Below are positions 23,801 to 35,377 of a stretch of DNA of 64,000 nucleotides, one piece after another. The notes under the pieces are model-generated. The model saw nothing but the letters and a program-made list of their open reading frames with translations, was not told the DNA's origin and made no database searches. The stretch covers positions 186,001-250,000 of the forward strand of contig JAINUG010000479.1 in assembly GCA_029706075.1 (NCBI GenBank), given 5' to 3'. Position 1 is the first letter of the stretch; each line of letters starts with the position of its first letter. Both the position numbers and the translations under genes were made by a program. The stretch comes from Aldrovandia affinis (taxonomy: Eukaryota; Chordata; Actinopteri; Notacanthiformes; Halosauridae).

Positions 23801-25453
23801 TAATGACTCTCGGGGAACTGGCTCATAAGTTTGGTTTCTAAATACGCTCCGTACAAGTGTATAGGTATGTACAGTAGGCTAGTCTTTCTGTGCATGCTGT
23901 ATTCTGAATAACGGGGGAGAGAGTTAAACTCCAGTGTCTATTAAAAGACATTCTGAGAATGTCATTTCTAGCCAATCAAACCACAGCAGCAGGGACATGA
24001 AGGATTTCAATATTGCAGCTTCCTTTGACAACCTTATGTTGCGAGTTCTTGGGATTATAAGGCCTGTTTTTCCTGCTGTGCCTACTATCATTCTACACAA
24101 CTAAAGCCAATCTGTTCCTTAAAGACTGCAGACAAAGTCTGCCACTTTCTGACAGAGCAAACATTTGATACAGGTGTGAATTATTGCTATATCCTGTTCT
24201 TTGTGTAATTCCTCAGTGCAAGAAACCAAAGGAGCTTGGTTAGAGACTATCTTGCCTAAAGGCAGCATTTTAAAAAATCCTAACATGCAGTATTTTAACA
24301 CTGATGAGATGGGTACCTCAAAGAGCCTGTGAGGCTGTGTGTGAGAATAGGCAGGAGGAAAGGTTTTTGCTGCTCCTCTCTTAAAATTACATTGTGATTT
24401 CTTCTACTAAAACACCATAACCCCTGGCATTAAAAAAGTACCTCAATCCAACCCCTTAAGGGAAAACATTGTTCTCATCTCCACACAAACATTATAGGTA
24501 AGGGCTAGCACGCTTGGTATCTCGTCTCCTTTCTTACGAGACTGCACTATCAATTCTGCGATGACGATGATTGTTTGCGAACACCCTTACACATCCGGTA
24601 GCTAGACAAGGCCTGCGTATTGACCCAACGCCACAGACAGCTACTAAACTGCTACAGCTGAAAGCAAAGCACCTCCTGTTAACCTCCTTTAGAGCTGCAG
24701 TCCAGCAGCACAGCGCAATTAAGGCCTCTACATGCTTCTGCGTAGGAGGCATGTGTACAGCAGCGGCAGACAAATTAATTTATCAGGAATTACTGCGGAC
24801 GCCTATTGTTTTACACTAACGCTGAAATATAAGGGTCCAACCACAATCCAATTCTATGACCATGATGTCTGTCAGATAAACAAAAAGATTCTACCACCAG
24901 AATAGAACAAACTAGCTATATTCTTTAGCCTTATTCGAACAAAGTACTCATCCAGGAAGGTGTGGAAATCATTCCACGTCATAACTGCCTAGATGAGTTA
25001 CTTAACTGGTCATAGACCTGAATGGTGTCATCTAAAACAATTGACCAAATTCAGCTTGCAACTTGGTCCAATCTGGTGATTCGAGTGAATTTTCAGTTAG
25101 CTAACTATCCATCTCCAATGTCTAGAAAAAATAACATAAAATAGGCCCATGTGCCAAATGGAACAAATTAAGTATGAATCAACTCGACATGGGTTTCACT
25201 TTTGGCATGTAGACAGAAACGAGCCTATCCAATATATAGCTAATGTACTGTGAATAGCTGGTTAGCTGGACACTTAACGTTTCCTACTTAATGTTACTTG
25301 ACTTAAATGTGTTGCTAGCACTTGATACTTCATGACTGTGGTTGCTGCCCGCGCCTATTTGATAAATTAGCTACAACTAGGACCAGCGGCAATGCTAATT
25401 GCCTAATTTCCACTCCCTGTCTGTCTCGTTTAGTCTCACTTGTTGAAATAAAA

Positions 25454-25537
25454 ATGGAGGCTAAAAAGGAAAACGCGAGCTCCCTCACAAATATAATCAA
25501 TTTATCCTCATTGCTACAGAGGTTAGAGAGTGAGTGA
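25454..25537 (+). CDS. Candidate short exon or peptide, unrecognised
   Basis: An ATG in context AAAATGGAGG opens MEAKKENASSLTNIINLSSL and runs 27 codons to a TGA. A GT-containing run follows, so it could be a first coding exon with an upstream donor, or mean nothing. The residues are hydrophobic/polar and helix-like. I do not recognise the protein and cannot find a second exon. Confidence 0.15.
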   Translation: MEAKKENASSLTNIINLSSLLQRLESE

Positions 25538-27105
25538 AGGGTGGGGGGGTAGAGAAAGAATGAAAAAAAGTCACAGCTTTTAGTAACAGCTAGCTGGCTA
25601 GCTTAGAAAGTTGAAGTACCGCCCCCAACAGCCATGTCAAAAATAGAATAGAATATTCAACGTTTTAATAATTGGAAGAAAAACTGCACCTCTGATCACA
25701 AACATTGATCTGTCAAAATGAGAACCCAGTTTAATATTAACAGGAAGGGGATAGAGAAAATAGGTAGCACCAACAATGTATAGTTGCTACAGTTAGCCAG
25801 CTAGCTAACTAAACGGTAGCACAGTCTTGATCATATGCAGTTTATGTATCTTGTAAACTAGTAGATTCCAAATTGGGATGCAAGAGAAATTGGCTACCTG
25901 GATCGTGTCCAAAAAGTTAAACACTTTATCTTGCGCACTAAATGTTCCTTAACTAATCAAGGGAATCAATGTGGCATTTCAGGTGGGAAGTGCTCCCTTG
26001 CTATCAAGCTACCTTGCTAAACGCAAGCTTCGTTGTTGGTAGCTATCTTACTAGCTACTTGTCCAATGTGATATTAAATGCAGTTGGCCAGAGATATGTT
26101 GCCCAGTAGCCTAGCTATACATCCAAATCACTGTAACGTTTGTGTAACTAACTACATCACGCTTGAGCTGGTTCACACTATTGAGGCATGGGACTTGGCA
26201 CACTGCTCATTAAATACCTAAAACAGCTACAGTATGTTAGCCAACTAGATGGTCACCTTGAAGTGAATTATTGACATAAAGCTCTAGCAAGCAACATTGT
26301 TTACATTATGAGAATCGCTGTGCATTGCACGAGGACTTGGCCATATACAATTATTCTACCAGTTTGTATGAGAAATTATCAGCAAAATATAGTTTTAAGC
26401 CAGGAATAGAGCCATATACCCAAGTAAACACAATGGGAAATATCCACAGCAAGTTATGCTCTCTATTGCATTACATGTAGCTAAGTGCTAGCAAACTATA
26501 CGATAACTAAACCGTATTTCAATTTTAAAATAGCTTAAATGTATAATTCACAATAACAGAAACTTACCTAGTAGGGCATTTCACCCCAGTTCAAATCGAA
26601 AAGCCTCTTCTTGAGATTTCAGATCAACTAATATTCCAACAAGGCGAATCACACAACTAGGCCTCCTCGTCGGACCTCGGTGTTTCCTGCAAGATGTGGG
26701 CTGAAAGGCAGCTCCCTTTACATGGTACCTACCATAGTTCTAATGTCTGTTACGCATGGTATTTTAGTTTTATTCCCTGTCCTGTTGTGGGCACAGTACT
26801 TCCCCACTAAGTCAATATGTAACTCCTGGTGCTTAAATCCGTTTATTATGGTGTTTTATAATATTTACAATCGGTGTTTATAAAGGGAGCAGCTCTATGT
26901 GTTACAAAGCTCTGATTCTATCTCAGGTCCTCAACATTCGCAGTGGCGCCCATCCCCCTCCTAACCGGCATCGACCGCGGGTCCCATCGAAACTGACACA
27001 CAACCACGCCACGGGGTTTTACAGGCGTTAGAACAGGGGCTCAGTAGTGGGTTGCATTTGCTGGAAAGCTACTGGTAAATAAAATGCCACTCAACACAGA
27101 TCAAA

Positions 27106-27174
27106 ATGACCAAATACAAGCAATTGGATAGTTACGGCTCCGACTTTTTTCGTTACTTGTTTATCAAAAGGAGG
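27106..27174 (+). CDS. Candidate first exon, unrecognised
   Basis: ATG opens MTKYKQLDSYGSDFFRYLFI, and the sequence AGGAG followed by GTGGGT at about 27174 could be a splice donor. It follows a GC-richer stretch. The downstream DNA from 27281 is a transposon, so any continuation would have to jump past it. This is a weak call. Confidence 0.15.
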
Positions 27175-27404
27175 TGGGTCGCTGCTTTAAGGAGGGGTGG
27201 CAGAAGCTTGTTAGAGTCTTCTCCGCTCAGTAGGCAGTGTGGCATTCTCAGGAAGGAAGTCAAATCCTTTATATGGATTTATAGTGGAGCAGATAACTGC
27301 AAATTACAGGAGAATCGTTCATTTCTGGAAACAAGCACCAAAATTGGCACACATACCCCTTGGGGATTGCTCTTTTGATAAAACCCGTTAGCCACCAAAA
27401 AATT

Positions 27405-27440
27405 CAAGATGGCGGCCATTTTTCAAGATGGCCGCCATTG
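27405..27440. promoter_or_regulatory. YY1-like motifs in the left TIR
   Basis: CAAGATGGCGGC at 27405-27416 is followed by CAAGATGGCCGCC at 27424-27436. The first matches the YY1 consensus (complement GCCGCCATCTTG). The right TIR holds the mirrored pair at about 30220-30256. Confidence 0.55.
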
Positions 27441-27709
27441 AATATACAGTAATATTGCATTTCGCAATAAAATCGCAGAGACTTGTCCTATTTGAATGAT
27501 CTTGGTGTCAAATCATACATTTTTCACTATGTAGAATCCGAATTTGGAACCATGGACTTACTCACTGGCTTCCTTGTACCATATATCAGTCTCGGAATCC
27601 TAATATTCTGCTAAATTAGAGGTTCATGTTACGTCTGACTCAGCTAAAATGCATGGTAGTGTATATCGTAGTAGTGTTAGAGGTTTAGTATGTGTAGTTA
27701 GTATGTAAA

Positions 27710-29921
27710 GAGACAGATGAACAACCCGAAGAGGTGCCTAGCTTCGAAGCTTGGTGTGAGCATCGCAAACTGCAAAGTCCCCAGTTTCATTTCTGGTATA
27801 TGGTGCTGTCAATGGAACTGGTGATCCTCTTGTTGATCCAATTATTCAGGGAAGCCAACTTCTTCCTGTACTGTCAGTCACTGGCTGAGCTGATACCGTA
27901 CTTCTTTGCAAACAACAATGTAAACTATGCACGGTGGCTTCCGATCTACTACAGAGACATGGTGACCCTGGAACAGAAGCATCCTCAGCTGGCTCAGGAG
28001 TTCCAGAGTGGAAACTTTGTTGTACACAAATCGAGCCGACAGTTCTCAGCTATGGCTATTGACCAAGCTCACGAGCAGGCCAACGCTGTCATCAAGGCAG
28101 ACGGGGGTGCGATCGGCGTGACTGAAGACCCATCAGCACTGAGAAGATGGATGATAGCTGGTCCTGAAGTCAGCCACTTGGTTGCACAGTATGAGGCAGC
28201 ATGTGGGACCAAAGAGGGTACTGAACACACCAGCCACCATGAGGAGACAGAACGAGCACAAAGAGTGTTCTTTGAGAACGAGAAAAGCTCTCACAAGCCA
28301 TGAAAGATATGGGCAATCCTTTCCAGGAGGAGAGTCGGGACCTGCTTTCGCTGATTGGCACACACCTTGAGAAAGGCAAGGTCCATTTCCAGGAGTTTAT
28401 GAAGGGACTGGAAGGGGAAGAAGAATCCACCTTCTATGAACCAATCAAGAAGAACAGGGTTGACTTCTTCAGACAGGTACCAGCCTCTGTTGACTCTTCA
28501 AAGCAAAAAGTGCTGAAGGAAGACTGTCAACTGTTCTCCAAGCTGTTCATATCATGCCAGAGCAGAGAGTGTGACTTGAAGGATTTCTTCCGTCATGAGA
28601 ACCAGTCACATCCTGCTGCCCTCAGTGATGGTGGAAAGCTCCACACCTGTCAGAAATCCCACCTCACTACCATTCTTGAGAGCCAAGTTACAACCCCTGA
28701 GGCAGAGCCAGACGCCGACACCATCATCATTGATGGTGCAGCGTTGGTGAACAGTCTGCCCCACGGAGTTCAAAGACGTTCGAAGAGTATGCAATGCTCG
28801 ATGTCCTTCCTACAATACAAGCATACTCTACCAAGTACAAGAGAACAGACATTGTGTTTGATGTCTACCGGCCATCTAGTCTGAAAGCTGAAACTAGATC
28901 AAAGCGAGGATGCGGGGTGAGACGCAGGGTGACAGGGAAGGGCAAAATTCCCTCAAACTGGCGAAACTTCCTGAGAGAAAATGACAACAAAGCCGAGCTG
29001 TTCAACTTTCTGGCTGATAAGATTGCACGTGTGGCCACACCAAATGTGGTCATTGTGACCAAGGAAGAAGATGCTGTCAGCAACCGCACTATCAATCTGG
29101 CTGGGGTGGCACCATGCAGTCATGAAGAAGCTGACACGCGGATCTTTGTGCATGCCAGGCATGCAACAGAAGCAGGCAGCAAAGTCATCATGGTCAAAGC
29201 CAGCGACACAGATGTTGTCGTCATCGCAGTCAGTGTTCTGCAGGCACTTCAGGAGCTAGGTCTGCAGCAGTTGTGGGTTGCCTTTGGCCAAGGACAGCAC
29301 CTGAGGTGGGTTCCTGTACATGACTTGTGTTGCACTCTTGCAGAAAAGAGCAAAGGGATGCTCTTCTTCCATGCCTTCACTGGCTGCGATGTCGTTTCAG
29401 CATTCCGTGGCAAAGGGAAGAAGTCTGCTTGGCAAACCTGGGATGTTTGTGATGAGGCTTCCGGTGTCTTCAGCAAACTCAGCCAGTACCCACCGGTAGT
29501 GGATGATGAAGACCTGAAGACCTTGGAGAAGTTCGTGGTCATGATGTACGACAGATCCAGCACAGCTGAAGGTGTCGATGATGCGGAGGTTGGACATGTT
29601 TGCTCGAAGCAGAGGCCGTATGAAGCCATTCCTCCAACCCGATCAGCGCTGAAGCAGCATGTGAAGCGTGCTGCCTACCAGGCGGGCTGCATCTGGAGTC
29701 AGTCAACAGTACGTCAACCAGAAACGCAGACTCCTGCCAACTGGGGCTGGACCAAGAAAGGAGATCTGTGGCAGATCGTTTGGACAGAGCTCCCACCCAT
29801 TGCAGAGAGTTGCCAGCAGCTGACCAAGTGTGGATGCAAGTCGGAATGCTGCAGTCGATGCAAATGCTACTGCTTTGGTCTGACCTGCACGGCACTGTGC
29901 AGCTGCAGATGCAAGGTTTAG
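27710..29921 (+). pseudogene. Transposon protein with FEN/XPG-like nuclease and C-terminal cysteine cluster
   Basis: Three frames join to about 735 residues. Part 1 (27710-28303): a conserved domain with REANFFLYCQSLAELIPYFF, ANNNVNYARWLPIYYRDM and MAIDQAHEQANAVIKADGGA. Part 2 (28300-28770) ends IIIDGAALVNSL. Part 3 (28794-29921): IVFDVYRPSSLKAETRSKRG, a GKGKIPSNWRNFL segment, CSHEEADTRIFVHA, KASDTDVVVIAV, TGCDVVSAFRGKGKKSAW, and a terminal cluster CGCKSECCSRCKCYCFG with more CxC pairs. The aspartate after III, the VFD aspartate, the EEAD acids, the DTD pair and the GCD aspartate followed by a GKGKK loop appear in the order of the FEN1/XPG metal site. That assignment is my inference. Frameshifts lie near 28285-28300 and 28768. 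The family is abundant in fish and invertebrate genomes as uncharacterised proteins. Confidence 0.8.
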
Positions 29922-30219
29922 AAGCATTGTAGTATACTCATCCAGGCAGCAAGACAATAAGTGACAAACAAGTATAGGCTTACTGCCTACATGTACATCC
30001 AATAATATATCGGACTGATGGTGCCTATGATATGGGCACTTTTTACCCTAATTATGATTCCGGGACTGATATTATGGTACAAGGAAGCTAGTGAGTAGGT
30101 ACATAGTTCCAAATTTGGATTCTACATAGTTCAAAATGTATGATTTGACACCAATATCATTCAAATAGGACAAGTCTTTGCGATTTTATTGCGAAATGCA
30201 ATATTACTGTATATTCAAT

Positions 30220-30256
30220 GGCGGCCATCTTGAAAAATGGCCGCCATCTTGAATTT
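30220..30256. promoter_or_regulatory. YY1-like motifs in the right TIR
   Basis: ATGGCGGCCATCTTGAAAAA is followed by GGCCGCCATCTTGAA, the latter an exact GCCGCCATCTTG. This mirrors the left arm. Confidence 0.55.
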
Positions 30257-30366
30257 TTAGGTGGCTAACGGGTTTTATCAAAAGAGCAATCCCCAAGGAG
30301 TATGTGTGCCAATTTTGGTGCTTGTTTCCAGAAATGAACGATTGTTACAGTTATCTGCTCCACTAT

Positions 30367-31380
30367 TCGGGGGAAAAAACATGTAGCCTATCAAATCAAC
30401 AAACTGGGAGAACTTGTCAAGCCGTGTAATTATTCATTCTTAACTAGGGGATTGTAATATTGGATACATTTCACTTTTTAAAATCGGTTTATTTATAGAA
30501 GTAACGTAAAAGGAACCCCCTGCGTTGATTTATACCGACATCATAATCATCCATAGCAACACAGGGTCTCCGGGGCCCCAAACCAGGGTCTATAAATTTG
30601 TCCACTATTTGCAGATTATGGGTTCGAAGAACTGCCAGTGCAAAGGTGTTCTTATTAGCCACTTCCGAACAGTCTCATACATACCTTCTATTGACTGAAA
30701 CTCATGAAATACATTCATAGCCAGACTTCACTATACTGCCACTAACACCCGGCGCATATTGGAAGGAAACTGTTCTGTTCGCGAACGATTCGTTCAGACA
30801 CGTCTCGTTAGTTCAGTGGAGTAGAGATAGTTGTTCTTTGGCATGATTAACTTGCCCCATCAGTGCTAAACCATTGCAATGCATCTTTCTGATAGCAAAC
30901 ACAACTAGACAATGTACCCGATTAGAAAAACTCAGGAGTTGTTATTCTCGAGCCCCGAAAGAGTTGTGATTGTCCTTCATCTCGTTCAGTAGCCTAGGGT
31001 AATGTCCATTCGTTCACTCATAAAACACGAGTTTAGGCAGTCAGCAGCTAATGGGTTTACTTTTGGTTTTACAATGTTAGGTCCTGCAACATCGCGTCAT
31101 TTAAATGCTTTTGCACAATGCGTTACATTATTGTAACTGTGAGCAGCTAGCTTAGCCCCCAGAATGCTAGCTGTCCTTCATTTAGTTCGTGTGTAGCATG
31201 CTAGGTGGCTACATATCCGTAGGCTATGGGCTACGAGGTCATAACATTACCCAGGCCAGCTAAACTTAGAGTGTTCGGCTAGTTATGTTCTTAATTGTTC
31301 AAGTATTAAAACCAAGATGTTGTTTTAGTGAAAGCCCCTTTTTCCCTCTTACGAATGATGTGTTTGAGTCTATGTCACAT
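30367..31380. other. No gene seen
   Basis: Mixed-composition DNA with GCTAGC-rich words. No open frame above background, no recognised repeat ends and no tRNA-like boxes. Confidence 0.4.
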
Positions 31381-31390
31381 TTTCACTGTG

Positions 31391-31855
31391 AGGTGAAAAC
31401 GTTCGTCTCTGTAGTGGAGCGTTCCCTGAGTAGTGGGTGGTGCCTGTTAGCCAGTTAATTGTTCTCTATTGTAATCAGGTGGAATATAAGCGTGCTACCA
31501 CCGCTTTCCCAGCAGTGTGCATTTTACTGTGTAGGTAACCATCTCGTTGCGTGCTAGTATCTGTTCGTTAACCTGGCATTAGATTTCCAGTTTAGTGGTT
31601 GTGCTCAGTACCCGTTTCACTGGGTTTAGTGTTAGTTAATACTGCATAGACATTATAATTATTAAGCTGTTTGGTGTTCCTGTCTTAGTGGTAATTGCTG
31701 CTTAGAAGTTTTTCTGTCAGAAGTTGATTAGCAGTTAGCTTCTTAGAATCTGTCTTATTGTTTCAGGTGTAAACGTTCGTCTGTAGTGGAGCGTTCCCTG
31801 AGTAGTGGGTGGTGCTTGGTAGCCAGTTGATTGTTGTCTATTGTTATCAGCTGGC
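31391..31855 (+). repeat. Direct repeat, about 90-bp units 374 bp apart
   Basis: 31391-31482 and 31765-31855 share GTAGTGGAGCGTTCCCTGAG and AGTAGTGGGTGGTGC plus flanks with few changes. A TATATAA (ATATAAG) box follows each copy, at about 31484 and 31888. This suggests a duplicated promoter block, possibly LTR U3. Confidence 0.6.
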
Positions 31856-33000
31856 ATTCGCCACTTAGTGCTTAGCAGCACTCAGCTATATAAGTAACCA
31901 TAGTTGTGGAAAGCGGCAGCTTTTCGCTGCAGCCTCCCCGTGCGAAGACTCAGTGGACAAAGACAAAGGAGTGTAGGGCAGTTCACAGAACTATGCTCTG
32001 AAGTAACCCCAAAGAGTGCGAACTGTGTTTAGGTTGCCAGCAGGGAGCCAACGGGCGAGAACAATGGTATTGCCCCAGACGTCTCACACTGATCCTGCTG
32101 TCTCATCAAAACAGGACACGGTGGGGGCTGTTCTCAGGACTTGACCACATCACTGAGTTTAATGTGTTATACTGTAACTTACATGCACAGTATAAGCATG
32201 TTTGGTGTTGTTGGAGAGCTGATGTAATGAGCAGTGTGTTGGTGTCATTGATGATGTGGTGCGGGTGGCGCATACTGAGGATCTCAGAACACCGTTCAAA
32301 AGTGAACGGTGCAAATGTAAATGATCTGCAGTCAGCGGCCGTCTGTGAGATTGGCGGTGTGATGCGCGTACAGAAACAGCGCAGGAAGTGGTTCCGTTTT
32401 TCAGTGATTATGTCCTTATTTGGTGTTTGATGGTTTCTTTTGATGTGTAGGTATATAGGGGGAAAAGTGGCATACATCGAGGAGATTCGTATTACGACCT
32501 CCTGCGCAACTTTCGCGTATAGCCGTTTTTGTATTCTTACATTACGCAAATTCTGTTTGATGTTTTTCTGCAAGTCCGGCTAATAAACATTTTCATACCA
32601 AAGCATCTCTCATGAATCTAGACTGCAGTTACACGTTGTGGTTTTAAGATTAAAGTTAACACACACACATAGAAGGTTGCACTCCGTAGCCGCCTATACA
32701 TTAGTGCCGTTGCAAGATACGCAACTGTATCCTTGCTAGGCTTTACACAGGCCAAAGGCACGTCTGCATCTCATACAGAGATAGCAACACGTATAGAGCC
32801 ACACTACGTGAGACGAGAGACTAGTCTCTCATTTGCCTATACGATTCTAGCAGTAACAGTTAACAGAGAGAAAAGCTAACATACATTGGAGTCAGATAGA
32901 GTTGGAGTTAATTAACCTCCATTTAATCCCGTTCCGGTAACACTAAGTTAAGGCTACACGCTATACTTCCACACTCGGACACGTCCGCCATTTGGTGTAT
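31856..33000. other. Unassigned, possibly LTR-retroelement sequence
   Basis: A TATA-like GCTATATAAG at about 31885, a GC-rich leader (31910-31950) and an AATAAA at 32582-32587 are spaced as in an LTR or a short transcription unit. No gag/pol coding is seen. Confidence 0.3.
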
Positions 33001-33089
33001 TCGGGTGGAATCTTACAGGATTCTACAGGAGTCTACCTGCAGGAGTGCACCAAGGGAGGCCAGCTAGGGAGTGCTCACCACACGGTAAG

Positions 33090-33600
33090 TATCATCACCT
33101 GCCTCCACTGTCCTTGTCCGTCGCAACCTCTGCTCTCTCCCCCACTGCCTTGTCAACTACTGTTCTATCTTCCCTTCCCCCTACTGATGCCTTCTCTCAG
33201 CTACCTGCTGAGGAAGCATAATCCACCCTACTTTCCTCTCTCCCCTCCTCCTTTGACTCACTCTGTCCTCTATCCACTAAACCTGCTCATCTTCGACCCC
33301 CCACCCCCTGGCTAACTGACTCCTGGATACCTTTTCCTCTAACCTCTCCTCTGCTAAGTCTGCATTTTTCCTTTCCAAGATTCAATCTTCTGTTTCTAAC
33401 CCTTGAAAACTATACTCTACGTTTTCCTCTCTCCTCACCCCTCCTCCTCCCCCACCCACCTCCTGTCTAACCGCAGATGTCTAGCACGCATCAGATTCAA
33501 ATCGCTGGTGCTTGCTTTTCAAGCAGCAGGAGGTACTGCTCCCCCATACCTCTAGTCACTCATCACCCCCTACACCCCAGCCAGACCCCTCTGCTGTGGA
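33090..33600 (+). mobile_element. L2-clade LINE fragments, internally deleted
   Basis: Pyrimidine-rich coding for a LINE linker (WLTDSWIPFPLTSPLLS-like) runs to 33476. It joins directly to the C-terminal piece QIQIAGACFSSSRRYCSPIP, which is a frameshifted LVLAFQAAGGTAPPYL. The RT core between them is gone. Confidence 0.6.
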
Positions 33601-33861
33601 GGATCATTAACACCGTCAAGCAGGTCCTGTGGGAGACAGGGGACATCAAGGTCTACCAACAACAAACAGTGGACCTGGTCACTCTCTGGAGTAGGATTGA
33701 AAACCTCCAGGATGGTGTTTTGGTGGACTTTTTGAAGGACGAGAGAGGCGAGAAGGAAATGGGGGGCAAGCCACTGGAAATAACTCATGATATAGCTCAC
33801 CCCCAGAGGAGGCATGCCAACCTCCCAAGCACAAATTCCTTTTTTCTTCCTTCATGCTTTT
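33597..33861 (+). other. Unidentified coding-like fragment after the L2 piece
   Basis: The frame RIINTVKQVLWETGDIKVYQ continues to DFLKDERGEKEMGGKPLEI and then a stop at 33861. Charged and helix-like. The start (GGAGGAT...ACCGTCAAGCAG) recurs at about 52190, also after an L2 C-terminus. It is probably part of a retroelement. Confidence 0.4.
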
Positions 33862-34153
33862 AAACATTTGAGTTTCCTTTTTTTTTCTTGATTTAAGCTT
33901 ATATGTATTTCCAGTCCTGTCCATTTTATATGTAGTCTAAATCTGTTATGTTGTGCCCGTCTTTGCAAAATGTATTGACGGGAATCGTATTTCCTCCACA
34001 GACAAAATCAATGACTGTGATAGACCTGGACCTAGTGGCAGGCCTGAACCCCAAGGGTCAGCCACAGGACTGCTTATGTCCCTTTATGAAACAATGGAGC
34101 GGGCTGGATGAGTGACACAGCTTGTCGCAGATGGAAGTCAGACTGTGTGCAAG

Positions 34154-34222
34154 GAGTGTGACTACCTTTAGGCCTGGAGTGACTACCATTGGGCCTAAGT
34201 GTGACTACCATTGGGCCTACGG
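34154..34222 (+). repeat. Three 22-23-bp tandem units
   Basis: Units of the form GTGTGACTACCATTGGGCCT. Confidence 0.7.
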
Positions 34223-34639
34223 AACAGGCTGGGTGCATGGAATGTGGTCATGTGATCTGAAGCCCCTAAAGTTTAAAGCTGATGCAGCCGTGTTTCGCAG
34301 CTGTATTCCTAATCAAACGCTTAAAAAGGTCTAAACTGTTATTTAGCCAAGGACACTGTCAAAAGTAGATTAAAACAGATTGAAGGAGTGGAAGCAGCTG
34401 TTCGGCACGCTTATGCCAGCCCAAGATAAAAGGGTTCCTCAAACAAGCTAATGAAAATTCCCCCAATCAGAGAGAAGGGGTGTGTCTTGGCCGGCTTGAA
34501 TGAAGGCAGGGGCAAAAGGGTGACGAGCCAGCTGTGGGTACTCAAGACAGTACAATTAAAAACGACCTTATATGGGGTGTCTGCACAGGTGTAAGACACT
34601 TCTGTAAGTTGGTTGTTAGAAATCACTGTTAAAAGCTGA

Positions 34640-35340
34640 AACTAGGTAGAGAATGAAAACTTGCCTTTACTCATGCATACTGAAACGTGCATTTACTCAC
34701 AGACATACACTGGAAAGTAGTGTCTAAATAATCACACGCACTCACAAACATACGCTGGAAAGTGAGGGTTATAATCACGCAGCATGGAAGAGCATGAAGA
34801 GATATTTAATATCCCTATAATGTGTTTAAAATGGCTTGGTGTGGAATAGTGTAATAGTATGTAATAACCTATTATTTTTATGTGTATAATATGTGTATAA
34901 AGACAGCAGAACCACAATTATAAAAAGATAGCTAACTAAGCACGTGGCAAACGTCACTGCCTCAACAAATGCCAAGTTGATGGTCAACTAAGGACGTGGC
35001 ACACGTCACTACCCCCAGGGGGTGTTGAAAAAAGGAAAATGACCATTTAAGGGTGAACCGCCATTATTTCCGATTGATTAGTGATAAGTCAGCATAAATG
35101 AAGACCAATTGAAATTGACCAGGAAAGTGAACCAATTGAAATCGACCATTAGTGATAAGTCAGCATAAATAAAGAACCAATTGAAACTGACCAGAAGAAC
35201 CAATGGGGTAACTGTTATGTAACTAACCAGTATATAAAGGTATTGTAAACAAAAGAACTTGGGAGTGGCTTGCAGGCTGCTCCCGGCTTTGTTATTCCAT
35301 CTGAATAAAGTCTCAACTTTGAAAGTCTGTTGTCTGAAAT
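34640..35340 (+). mobile_element. Retroviral-type LTR, probably solo
   Basis: The features come in LTR order. A U3-like part has two direct repeats: CACGTGGC...ACGTCACT units at 34936-34958 and 34989-35011, and an ATTAGTGATAAGTCAGCATA unit at 35077-35122 and 35148-35195, with CCAAT-like boxes. A TATA box, TATATAAAGG, lies at 35231-35240, AATAAA at 35304-35309, and a GT-rich stretch just after. Exact ends and target duplication were not resolved. No gag, pol or env coding follows. Confidence 0.5.
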
Positions 35341-35377
35341 CTCTTCTCTATTTTTGTTGGAAAATTGAGCAAAACGG

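Larger units (their letters stand above)
21946..24384. mobile_element. Fold-back type element with arms of about 0.5 kb and TTAA ends
   Basis: 21946-22493 is the inverted copy of about 23907-24384. The outer ends are TTAAGAGAGGAGCAGC and its complement GCTGCTCCTCTCTTAA. Within the arms a 60-residue frame (22029-22211 +, 24119-24301 -) differs at only four positions, so the arms are about 95% alike. The 1.4-kb centre contains a SINE-B 3' piece and an L2 tail and has no transposase. The frame is a by-product of the repeat, not a likely gene. Confidence 0.75.
24385..27280. other. Mostly unassigned; possible host exons
   Basis: AT-rich DNA with many GCTAGC-type words. No transposon ends are recognised. 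The best coding hints are short frames at 25454-25537 and 27106-27174 (listed separately). 26920-27060 is locally GC-richer and could be promoter or exon sequence. Confidence 0.4.
27281..30366 (+). mobile_element. Long-TIR DNA transposon encoding a FEN/XPG-like nuclease protein
   Basis: Arms of about 300 bp (27281-27605 and 30055-30366) are near-perfect inverted repeats. They begin ATAGTGGAGCAGATAACTG and include a CAAAATTGGCACACATAC segment and paired AAGATGGCGGC motifs. Between them lies one broken gene (27710-29921). I could not settle the target duplication. Elements with an XPG-type nuclease have been described in the Academ superfamily, so this may be a relative; that link is from memory. 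Confidence 0.8.

Noticed and set aside
22029-24301. Pair of similar 60-codon frames as a gene family
   Set aside because: They are the two arms of the inverted repeat. The four differences are all substitutions and no flanking exon or start context supports a gene.
28133-29895. Several long frames on the - strand across the nuclease gene
   Set aside because: They are shadows of the + strand coding sequence. Only the + frames carry conserved motifs.
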